A DNA stretch of 64,000 bases from the NCBI GenBank assembly GCA_037126765.1, contig JBBCBC010000027.1:7030406-7094405 (forward strand). The letters are read 5' to 3'. Below, piece by piece: positions 24,703 through 35,285 of this stretch. Position 1 is the first letter of the stretch, and every line of letters begins with the position of its first letter. The position numbers and the translations under genes are program-made. This stretch comes from Stenogyne calaminthoides. Lineage: Eukaryota; Streptophyta; Magnoliopsida; Lamiales; Lamiaceae. The notes under the pieces are model-generated. The model made no database searches and was not told the origin of the DNA. It was given only the letters and a program-made list of their open reading frames with translations.

Positions 24703-24902
24703 CTCCATCCCGTCCCAAGATGACTTGAACACTGGAAATGACATGCAAACTAAGTAAAATGGGTTTTAATGGGTATGAGTGGAATAAAATAAGGGTGTTG
24801 TGAGTGTATTAATAATATATTTGTTTTTATTTTGGGAGTGTTCAAGTAATGTTGGGACGTCCAAATAAGACAAATATTCAAGTAATGTTGGGACGGATGG
24901 AG
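24703..24902. mobile_element. Stowaway-like MITE (200 bp)
   Basis: The ends CTCCATCCCGTCCCAAGATG and, inverted, CTCCATCCGTCCCAACATTA are flanked by TA at 24701-24702 and 24903-24904. Both ends also carry inverted ACTTGAA motifs. Non-coding and typical in size. Confidence 0.8.
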
Positions 24903-25519
24903 TAACATTTTATGTGTAAAATAGTGATACTAAAATATGAATAATAATGACAAAAAAAATCATATGAATTTGGGTTCATATAAGACCTCCTCAAAAACTA
25001 ATATGTTAGATTTAATACTCCATCCCTCCAGCACTCGATTGATCAAGTAATATTTTTATTATTACTCTTTGCTAGTATATCACCCGTGCGCTGCACGGTT
25101 TGTAAATATAAAATAAATATAGTATGAAATATATTTATTTTCATGTTAAATGAATCAGAGATAATTATTTAACCTATAATATAATTTTTTTTCTTATACT
25201 CTTTATTTTATTTATATGTTTCAAGATTATTTTTTTTATGCAATGCACGATTTGTGAACATTTTTTGCTTTTGCAATCTGGCGTGGGAAATGGGTGTCAC
25301 TCCAAATACTAAAAAAGTTTACATTGCTAAACAATGCAAATTTAAAATGTATTTATTTTTCTTACAATTTTAAATTATTTCCTTATAAAAACATTAATTG
25401 TCACCTATTATCACCATTCTCATCGCATATTAAAATTTTCAAACCATCCCACCTAATTATTAGTGATATGAGACACAATTTAGAGATATTTGTGGGAGGA
25501 TAGTTTGAAGTTGTAGAGT

Positions 25520-26047
25520 TAATTTATTGCTATTTTTAGTATTAATAAATATATGTCTCTTTGAATTTTGAGCAATCTAAAAAGAGATGGAGTAGTATTA
25601 TATACATGAAGCTGTATAATTTATATACTTATTAATTGTATGATTATTTTACATGATATGGAATTTAAATTGAAACAAAAACTTATATGAACCCGAGTTC
25701 ACGGTGACCTCTATATTTTTAATATCACTGTTATGTAATCACTGTTTATGCACAAAAACTATCACTGTTGTCCACAAAATGCTTATTTTTTTAAACAATG
25801 ATAGTTAATGTGCACAATAGTTATAGTTTTTATACATAACAGTGATATTAAAAAAATATAGTTCACCGTGAACTCGAGTTCATACAAGTTTTAGTCTCAA
25901 TTTAAATCTCGGATCAAGTAAAATATTCATGCAAATAAGTATATAAATTATACATTTTCATATATATAATACTCCACCGTCTCTTTTTAGATTGCTCAAA
26001 ATTCAAAATAATCCGTCTTTTATTTTGTACCCAGAATAGCAATAAAG
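25520..26047. repeat. Long imperfect inverted repeat (foldback), ~528 bp
   Basis: The two halves are near-complements around a centre at about 25783. Matched blocks include AATTTATTGCTATT with AATAGCAATAAAG, GAATTTTGAGCAATCTAAAA with TTTTTAGATTGCTCAAAATTC, TGTATAATTTATATACTTAT with ATAAGTATATAAATTATACA, and GAACCCGAGTTCACGGTGA with TCACCGTGAACTCGAGTTC. It also contains TACTCCNNC-type Stowaway ends at 25594 and 25970. Probably head-to-head MITEs or a foldback element. Confidence 0.8.
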
Positions 26048-26284
26048 TAACACTACAGTTTCAAAATATCCCTCTATAAACATTACTTTACTAAATTATG
26101 TCGCATATCACGAATAATTACACAAAAAAATTTTTTTTTTGTCACATTTAATAAATTTGACAAAAATACACTGATCTAAAAGAATTTTTTTTTTATTATA
26201 TTCAAATATTAATAAAGAAATTCTCCATTAAAATCCGTGTCAAAAACAAATGAGTAATCTATAATAGACAAAGGGATTAACTCA

Positions 26285-26580
26285 TTAAAAAAATATATCC
26301 ATATTAAATATAAAATTATTATTTATATTATTAATCTTTAATAGCCACTTTTAAAAATTCATTACAAATTTGTAATAATTATTCAGTTGATTTTTTTATT
26401 TATTTTTTGTATAATAATAGATAGAGGGAGTAATTGATTTTAAAAATATATATATCCATATCAAATACAAAATTATTATTTATATTATTAATCCTTAATA
26501 GCCACTTTTAAAAATTCATGACAAATTTGTAATAATTATTCAGTTGATTTTAATAATTATTCAGTTGATTTTTTTTTTTG
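26285..26580. repeat. ~157-bp tandem duplication
   Basis: ATATATCCATAT with AAAATTATTATTTATATTAT, then TAATAGCCACTTTTAAAAATTC and TTCAGTTGATTTT, occurs twice with a 157-bp offset (26298 and 26455). The second copy has an internal repeat of TAATAATTATTCAGTTGATTT. Confidence 0.8.
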
Positions 26581-26838
26581 TATAATATTTATTATTTCTT
26601 ATGTACAAATATATCTAGTTCAAAAATTATATTAAAATTTTAAAAAATACTCAAAATATAATTAATATATATGTTTTGTAAATGTGGAGAATTGAACCTT
26701 GTACCTCTTGCATGCAAAGTAGATAAAATAAAAATTATCATATCATTTGAGCTACATTTCATTTGTTAATATTTTTAAATTTTATAACAAAATTAGTGAT
26801 AATTTTTTGGCCCAACATTTTGTTATTAGATAAGTATA

Positions 26839-27093
26839 GATGTTCCATTGTATTTGTCCCATTTTTCTTTTATGAACGTCCCACTATAATTTTTCCAGTC
26901 CATAAAAGGAAAAGATAACACTCCACTACCTTATATTTTATCCCCATAAAAGGAAAAAGTAACACTCCACTACCTTATACCCTTCATTTTTCATCCATAA
27001 AATAGTATAAAGGTCCACTAACTATTATTTTAATATTATTTTTTAAATAATTCAACCAATAAAAGTGGGACAAATATAATAAGACGGAGGGAG
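26839..27093. mobile_element. Stowaway-like MITE, left end degraded
   Basis: The right end ACGGAGGGAG followed by TA is a Stowaway terminus. Its inner part GTGGGACAAATATAAT pairs with ATTGTATTTGTCCCA at the left. The interior holds a 45-bp direct repeat of CATAAAAGGAAAA with AACACTCCACTACC. Confidence 0.65.
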
Positions 27094-27297
27094 TATTATT
27101 TTTATTGAAAGTATTAGATGGGCATTTTGTGAAATGTTGTCACACAAGGTTTGAAGAATGATCAACAAGTATTGTACATGCGTAGATAATAGAATTACCC
27201 ACTTTATGGGTTTGTCTAGTTCATATAATGGGTTTGTCTAGTAGAATTGGATTGATTAGTTATAATAGGGTTGAATGTAATTGAATAAGATTGAAAT

Positions 27298-27300
<3 letters not shown>

Positions 27301-27333
<33 letters not shown>
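27301..27333. repeat. (TA)16 microsatellite
   Basis: An uninterrupted run of TA dinucleotides. Confidence 0.98.
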
Positions 27334-27336
<3 letters not shown>

Positions 27337-27956
27337 GATTATAGGATTGCAACTCTTAATCTTGTACTAAAAAATCAACATAGGGATTAAAATGTTAATT
27401 TCGGTCAGTCCTAAGTAAGACTCTTGTGAAATATTACTCAATAGTGGTATGTGCAATACATCACAATTAAGGCAAATTAAATACAAACTTGCGGGTCATG
27501 TGGCGGGTCGGGCGAGGCGGGGCGAACGGGCTGAGTGGGTTGGGCGGGTCGCTTGGCTATTTACCTATTACATATTCATGCAAGGATATTTTTATCAAAT
27601 TATGTTGTAGTCTAATGGTTCTGATATATTGTTAGTGTATTTGGTCGCAAGTTCGATTCTTACTAAGCACATAATTTTTAGTTTTTTACCCTATGAAGAA
27701 AAATGTGTTATCACATGAAGCGCAAAAAGAAATTCTCAGTTCAAAATTACAAATTTAAAGAACAACTTGATGTGTTACTACATGAACAAAAGAGTGTTAC
27801 CATATGAGCAAAAAAATATTACTACATGAACAAAAACCAGTACAAGCTCGAAAAAAATTCTCAGTCCAATTTTATTTTTCAAGTTGCTTTTGTGTGTTAC
27901 TAAATGAACAAAATGTGTTACCCTATAAAGAAAAACGTGTTGGGTTATGGAGCCTG

Positions 27957-30900
27957 TGTTAGTGTTAGTGTCCTAGAGACAATCATTTGTATGGACATAA
28001 TACTAAGATAATATTCAGTGTTGGTTTAATATTATTATTTATTTAATATTAAATGTATGACATTACACTTATTAGAATATTATGTTTGATTGTTTGCATT
28101 TGTTCTTATCTGTGTTCCCTTGAATCACTGCTGTCATTGAGTACGTGAGAACTCAGATGACTTAAGCATGATTCTCAAACAGCCCCGATCAAGGATCATC
28201 GAGAAGGGGATATCGATGATGCAATGGAGATCGGTGTGCGATCTGCATCATACTCTTAGAGAGTGTAGTAAGATCTCACTTACTACGAGATACTAGGTAT
28301 CTCATGATGGATACACAAATACCTTAGAGGGTATTGGTATACCCATCCGAGCAACCGTTTGATGTAGTTCCACTATATGTGTCTACGGGTGTCTCGGTTA
28401 GTGGGAGCGATGCGATACTCCTTTGACTTGAGGTCAATATGCACGACATGTGTGGAGTGATGAACTTTGACCATGATCGATGCTTACACCCTTCCATGGG
28501 TAGATATGACTTGGATTGGGTTCATCACGAAGTGCATGTGCGTGGTAGTTGAACCAAGATAAGGATTCATTCCTCAAAGTGGATTTAGAGAGAATACTCA
28601 TCTTCTCGTCATAATTGGATCTAAGTCATTGGCCAATACACGTCACTTTGTACTTTGTGACCAAAGGTGACACGAATGATCAATTAGTGATTCAAGATAA
28701 ATCGATTAAGCTATTTGAATAGACACTTCATCATGTTCAAGGCTAATCGAGTATTCGTGAATGAAAGGAGGAAATCGCAATAGCCCATGTTAAAGTTACA
28801 AGGTAGTTGCATGTTTCTCGCAAGGTACCTCATGTATTGAGATTGTCTGATTTATTGTCTAGGGTTCAATTAAAATCGTTAGTTTGACTAATCACTCGAT
28901 ATAGGAGGGCCTATGGGTCACACAACAAGTAACTCCCGTGTACGGATTATAGTTGGTTGATCAAGTATTAAATTAGATTTAATATTAAATTTATGAAGAA
29001 TTAATAATATATTAATTTGGAATTAATTATTATTGTTATTTAATTAAATTAGATTTAATTAAATAAGAATCTCAAAATAATATTATGGAATATTATTGTA
29101 GGAAAATATCTGTAGGGAAAAACATATATTTGAGATATGGTTTTCAAGATTAGGAATTATCTTCCTAATAAAGATTTGCTTAAGATATAAGCTAATCTCT
29201 CTGTTAGTGTTAGTGTCCTAGAGACAATCCTTTGTAAGAATATAATACTCAGATAATATTCAGTATTGGTTTAAGATTATTATTTGTTTAATATTAAATG
29301 TATGGCGTTACACTCATTAGAATATTATGTTTGATTGTTTGCATTTATTCTTATATGTGTTCCCTTGAGTCACTGCTGTCATTGAGCACGTGAGAACTCA
29401 GATGACTTAAGCATGATTCTTAAATAGCCCCAATCGAGGATCATCAAGAAAGGGATATTGATGATGCAATGGAGATTGGTGTGCGATCTGCATCATACTC
29501 TTAGAGAGTGTAGTAAGATCTCACTTACTACGAGATACTAGGTATCTCATGATGGATGCACAAATACCTTAGAGGGTATTGGTATACCCATCCAAGAAAC
29601 CGTTTGATGTAGTTCCACTATATGTGTCTACGGGTGTCTCGGTTAGTGGGAGCGATGCGATACTCCTTTGACTTGAGGTCAATACACACGACATGTATGG
29701 AGTGATGAACTTTGACCATGACCAATGCTTGCACCCTTCCATGGGTAGATATGGCTTGGATTGGGTTCATCACGAAGTGCATGTGCGTGGTAGTTGAGCC
29801 AAGAAAAGGATTCATTCCTCGAAGTGGATTTAGAGAGAATACTCATCTTCTCATCATAATTGGATCGAAGTCATTGGCCAATGCACGTCAACTTAGACTT
29901 TGTGACTAAGTGTGACAATAATGATCAATTAGTGATTTGAGATAAATTGATTAAGTTATTTGAATAGACACTTCATCATGTTCAAGACTAATCGAGTATT
30001 CGTGAATGAAAGGAGGAAATCGCAATTGTCCACGCTTCAGTTACAGGTAGTTGCATCTTTCTCGCAACGTACCTCATATATTGAGAATGTCTGATTTATT
30101 GACTAGGGTTCAATTAAGACCGTTAGTTTGACTAATCGCTCGCTATATGAGGGCCCATGAGTCACACAACAAGTAGTTCACTTTTATGGATTATAGTTGG
30201 TTGATTAAATGTTAAATTGGATTTAATATTTAATTTATGGAGAAGTAATTAATAATAGATTAATTTAGAATTAATTATTATTAATATTTAATATCTAATT
30301 AAATTGGATTTAATTAAATAAAAATTCACAATAATTATATTTGGAATATAATTGTAGGATTTAATGCATATGAAAATAAATCGTAGAGATTTTCATATAA
30401 GGCATTTAAATCCGTAGAGATTTATATTTAGGGAATTAAATTAAAAGAAATTAATTTAATTCAAGATTAAGGATTTTATTTCCCTAATTGGGCTAGCTTA
30501 GGGTTTAAGCTGGGCCTCCCTATATATACAAGCTCTAGGAAATTCACAAACAACTTTACTTCATATTTTCTCCATAAGATCTAGAGTTTGGATTTTCCTA
30601 GCAAATCTGTATCGGGATTCAACGCTGGCAAATCCGTGCAAGTCTATAATCGGGGATTACGTGGATACCGTAGTAGAGAAATCTGCGTTCAACCTACTGT
30701 AAGATTTCTCGTTATGATTATTGTAATCTGTATGCAATTAATTATTCGTTGTTGGTGAACTATTATTTCCTCTGCGCATGTGATTACGTGTTTTATTTGC
30801 CTCTATATTCCAACACTCTTCCTATATATTTGACGTCCCGGGATTCATTATTCACTACAACAAGAAAATCTAGTTTCTCCATAAAATCCAGGATATGAAT

Positions 30901-31115
30901 TTTCCTAGCAAATTCCGTCTCAGATTCAATACTGGCAGATCTATGCAATTCTGTCCACGGGGATTACGTGGATACCATAGTTGAGAAATCTGCCTTTGAT
31001 ATGCTATAAGGTTTCTCTTTATGTTTATTTGTACTGAATTATGCAATTGAATGTTCGTTGTTGGTGAACTATTTATTTCCGCTGCGCATGTATTACGTGC
31101 CTCAATATTCCAACA
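27957..31115 (+). mobile_element. Solo LTR B (~1.54 kb), split by LTR A
   Basis: Begins TGTTAGTGTTAGTGTCCTAG and ends CTCAATATTCCAACA. A perfect 5-bp duplication GCCTG lies at 27952-27956 and 31116-31120. Its two parts (27957-29201 and 30816-31115) align with the uninterrupted LTR A along their length. Non-coding; no gag or pol. The size and TG...CA ends fit a long LTR, left by LTR-LTR recombination. Confidence 0.88.
29202..30815 (+). mobile_element. Solo LTR A (1,614 bp), inserted in LTR B
   Basis: Begins TGTTAGTGTTAGTGTCC and ends CTCTATATTCCAACA, the same family as LTR B. It is flanked by CTCTC (29197-29201) and CTCTT (30816-30820), a 4-of-5 target duplication. A TATATATA box lies at about 30523. 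Any open frames inside (for example 29618-29909) are not conserved coding. Confidence 0.88.
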
Positions 31116-31963
31116 GCCTGATTGACTGCTTCACGTCCCAGCTTCTCAGTGATCCTATGAAGAAAATTTTTTGGGCTTATTTTAGCAGACTCAACCGGGA
31201 TGGGCTTTTAGGGTTTTGGCCCGTTGCGCCTATTAATTTCAATCAGATTCATTGTAATTATTATCACCGAAAATTAGTAAATCTTCTGGCTTGGTAGTGC
31301 CCCCAGACGTAGTCATTCCTGACGAACTGGGTAACCAAATCTGTGTTATTTAATTTCGTGTTCTCTTAATTTCTCCATAATTGCAGTTTAAATCCTAACA
31401 AAACGTGTAACCACGTGAGAAAATCAGTACAAACGCGAAAAGAAATCCACAGTCCAAAATTACAGATTTAAAGAATTGTGTTACTACATGAACAAAAGAG
31501 TGTTACCCTATGAGCAAAAAGTGTTACTACATGAACAAAAACCAGTACAAGCGCGAAAAAATCCTCAGTCCAAAATTATAGATTTACAGAACAGCGTGAG
31601 AAAAGTGCAAAATGATCTGAATTTCAGCACACACTTTGTGTTGAGAGGTAATCTAATACCACACACATATTCTCTCTTCTTCTTTGGATAATCCACATCA
31701 AAGTTCAAGTTGAACAAACCTGATTTCATCCAATGATTCGAAGCGAATCGAATAAAAATAAATTGGACAATAAATTAGGGCATGGACAACGAAGAAGAAA
31801 TCTAGACGCGATTGTTGCTGCGCGACGCTAAGAAGAAGAAGAAAACTCATTATCCTACCAACAGTCTGCCCTAATCCGCCCGATGCCTAACTCGCGGAAA
31901 AATAAAATTAAAAAGTCAAATTGCATATATCACTTGTATGCAATATTGCATACAAGTTTTTGC

Positions 31964-33875
31964 AGTCAATCCTACCTTTAACATGGGATAAACATATGTC
32001 TTCATATAGGGATTAAATACATTTTCGTACTCGTACTAAAATTTTATCCTGGATTACTATTCCACAAATAAAATAACCGATTATGTGAGATTAAATATTA
32101 ATGACGATCTATCTTGATTAATCATGCAAACGAAACGGGCCTTTGTAGATTGGATTATTAACCTTCAAGGACATTAACCTGATCACTTGAATTAATTTGA
32201 TGAGAGCTAAGTCAATCTAATTGTGAAATTTTTGTATTTTCTAATATGAGTACGTCTAGTGTGAAAATTTTCATGTATGAAAAATTATAAAATCGCCCTA
32301 AATCATGACCTATTCGGGCCTGGTGAACCATGAATTACTCAGGTCGAGTGAACCATGAATTACTCGACTTTGTCTTACCTTCATCATATACATAATTTAT
32401 TTGTAAATAAAAAAAAAATTATGTATGCAAATTTTCATACCAGACTTTGCGTTCTAATATAAGATCTAGCAGCCGTTGATGATTCTTAAAATTTGTTTCC
32501 TTGCGCGGAAGTGTTTGACATTTTAATAGTAGTATTTTGAAAATGGTCGCAACTTGCAAATAGCCGTATTCGAAGGCACCTATAGTTCAAAATGTAGTAT
32601 ATATTGGGCGTGAGTCTTCTGTGTGTCCGTGCATAGTGTATTTTTTTTAATTTTTTTTTTATAGTAAAATGTACAACTTGTACTTGTAAATTACACATTA
32701 TAAATAAATTGTACTATATTTTAATAAAATAAATTATATACTTTTAAAAGATGCTATTAAATGCACGATCAATTTAATGCATACAAGACTTATTCATATA
32801 TTGGTGTTAAAATATTATTAATAGGGGGCCTTTGTAAAGTGAGGTAAATTATTTAATAATGGAAGAATAATTAGAATGTGATCATTTATACATCCTTCAA
32901 CATTTTTACCAATTTTTATAGAGTTAAAAGACATTTATACATCCTTCAACATTTTTACTTAATTGCAAAATGACAATTAATTTAGAATAAAATCACTCAT
33001 TAAAGAAATAAATAAAAAATGGAATACAGTAGTATAAATGTGATTCAATTGGAATTCTATTGGATTTTTTTGAACTTTAAAAAGTCTGTGGATTTAGAAA
33101 ATATATGGACTCCATGCAGAATTTGACTAACTTTTTTTATTGATTTACATGGAATTTTCGTAGACTTGACAAAATTGTGAAATATATTTTTTTTTATTGA
33201 TTTACATGGATTTTCATAGACAAATTTAGACCCATCAGTTTAATATCCTTTTAATGTGCAACCCATCTATTTGATTTTAATATCCTTGTTGTTTGTCCCT
33301 CTGATCCCATGGTTAACGGGGAAGAAACTATTTTTTTTTTTCTTTCGAATAAGCTTGGAGAACAAGTGAGAGAAAGACCTCGGGCCATAACTTCACATAG
33401 TAGACAATTGAGCAAAGTGCAAGAGATAATATAGGTGATGCAAGAAGAAAATTTGGTAATTGTTTAACTTGAAAATATATTAAGAAGCCTACTCCCCTGA
33501 CAGAAAAATAGAAAAAAAAAGAGGAACATAATACATTGCGTCGTCCGATGGCAGGAGAACGGCAGCGACGACAGTGGGTGGCAGCGATGGCAATAGAACA
33601 ATGAAGGTTTTTTCTCCTGACCTTTCGTCTTCAGAGTTCTCTGAGAGAATACGTAGAAATCTCTGGTTGTTAGAAGAAATTTTGAAGAGTGAAATCTATT
33701 TATATTTTTGGAAGAGGAATAAAAAAAAATCCATAGAGTATTAAAATCCATAGACGGTTAAATATCTAAAGATTTTTTAATATTTTTTAAAAACCGTATT
33801 GAATACCTCAAGATTTATAAAGACTTGTGAAAATCGAATTGAATACCCCAGACTCTGAAATTCTAAAAAAATTGG
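31964..33875. other. AT-rich intergenic between inverted repeat copies
   Basis: No gene recognised. CATTTATACATCCTTCAACATTTTTAC occurs twice near 32885 and 32930. A possible degraded MITE runs from about 33044 to 33850, with GGAATTCTATTGGATTTTT at the left and AAAATCGAATTGAATACC at the right as loose inverted ends. Confidence 0.45.
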
Positions 33876-35062
33876 CAAAAACTTGTATGCAATATTGCAT
33901 ACAAGTGATATGTTCAATTATAGTTCAATTGAGCTTTTTCTATCGCGGGTCAGACAGCGGCGCAACAGCGTGGATCCGAATTCTTCTTCCTCGTGTAGGA
34001 TTTTCTTCCACGCGGGTTAGACAGCGCAGCAGCGTGGATCCAAATTCTTCTTCCTCGATTAGGGTTTTCTTCCTCGCAGCGCTTCCAAATTCTCCTTCCT
34101 ACCAGATTCTATAGCTGTGTGCGGTGAGTTTTCTAGGTTTTTCTTTCCCTTTTCTTGTTCTTTTTTTTCTCTTTTTCTCATCTTGCAAATTTACAGGTCC
34201 TTCCATTATTTTTCCTCACAATTTTGTGATCTGATTTTTTGATTCTTACGCACTATTCTCATATTTGTTCTATTATCTGTAATTTTGGAGTGATGATTTT
34301 TTTTCACACTTGTACTGATTTTTGTTCATGTAGTAACACTCATTTGTTCATAGGGTAACACTCTTTTGGTCATGTTGTAACACATCAAGTTGTTCTTTAA
34401 TTCTGTAATTTTGGACTCAGGATTTCTTTTCGCGCTTATACTGATTTTGTTCATGTGGTAACACATTTTTCTTCATAGGGTAATACTTTTTGTTCATGTA
34501 GTAACACATGTATTTTTTAATAATGTGTAACACTGTACACATGTCGTCGTGATACTAAATGAATATTCATGTATTACCATATGAACAACAATGTATTACC
34601 ATATGATAATGTATTTTTTTTAAAATAATAATGTAATTTTTTTTTCACGTAGTAATACATTTCGTTTCTATAAGTATCACATTTGTTTCATGTAGTCACA
34701 CATAAATGTTACACATAATTTTTTTTTTTTAAATTTATCGTTTCTATAAGTATCACATTTGTTTCATGTAGTCACACATAAATGTTACACATAAAAAAAA
34801 AATTTAAAATTTTGTGCTCAATAGGATTCGAACCTACAACCACATTCATTAAAACAAACCTGAACCACTAGATTACAACACATATTTGATAAACATATCA
34901 TTCTATAAATATATATGTGTCCTCCCAAACTGAAGTCCCACAACCACAACCCATGCTTGCCCGCCCGTGCCCGACCCGCTGACCCGCAAATTTTGGTCAA
35001 TATTTATCTTATTTATGTTGTATTGCACATAACACTAGTGTGCAATATTTTACAATAATATT
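33876..35062 (+). mobile_element. GTAACAC-rich repeat element, most complete copy
   Basis: The order is: GCAAAA plus a 26-bp perfect palindrome (33881-33906; ACTTGTATGCAAT and its reverse complement), a GC-rich leader with CGCAGCAGCGTGGATCC (33945-34105), a block rich in GTAACAC words (34320-34790), a minus-strand tRNA-like unit (about 34808-34885; TAATCTAGTGG A-box-like and GGTTCGAATCC B-box), a CCCGACCCGC block (34960-34990) and an end stem TATTGCACA/TGTGCAATA (about 35020-35050). A Pol III-type internal promoter and the end hairpin suggest a non-autonomous mobile element, but I cannot name its superfamily. Confidence 0.65.
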
Positions 35063-35285
35063 TCTCAAAAAAATTATACAGACTCCACAATCAATACACC
35101 CCCAAAACTAAAATAAATGAACCCCCAAAACTGAAATAAATGAAACCTGAAAATGGCAAATGGAAAAGGTTTAATTAAAAATTAGCTTCACATTTCTTTT
35201 GCCGCCATTTGGATGAGCTCATCCATGGCGTTTCTCTCGTCACTCAGCGCCAGTTTGCTACTACATAATACAATACATTCTGTAA

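Larger units (their letters stand above)
27938..31400 (+). mobile_element. Solo LTR C (~299 bp), split by LTR B
   Basis: It begins TGTTGGGTTATGG at 27938 and ends AAATCCTAACA at 31400, with a perfect 5-bp duplication AAACG at 27933-27937 and 31401-31405. Its sequence is 27938-27956 plus 31121-31400. The interior motif CCCCAGACGTAGTCATTCCTG and the TG...CA ends fit an LTR. No internal retrotransposon domain is present. Confidence 0.75.
27430..31963 (-). mobile_element. GTAACAC-rich repeat element, inverted copy, split by nested LTRs
   Basis: On the minus strand this follows the same order as the copy at 33876-35062: a GCAAAA plus 26-bp palindrome terminus (31932-31963), a leader, GTAACAC words (31405-31600 and 27690-27937), a tRNA-like stretch (27605-27665, TAGTCTAATGGTT and AGTTCGATTC), a GC-rich block of GGGTCGGGC type (27495-27550) and the end stem near 27433-27465. 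It is cut between 27937 and 31401 by a set of LTRs. Removing them restores a continuous GTAACC-type repeat. The superfamily is unknown. Confidence 0.65.

Noticed and set aside
29618..29909. Open frames on both strands within LTR A
   Set aside because: LTRs of this family are non-coding; the matching part of LTR B does not keep the frame.
34808..34885. Functional tRNA gene on the minus strand
   Set aside because: The B box is good but the cloverleaf cannot be formed; it belongs to a repeat found three times.
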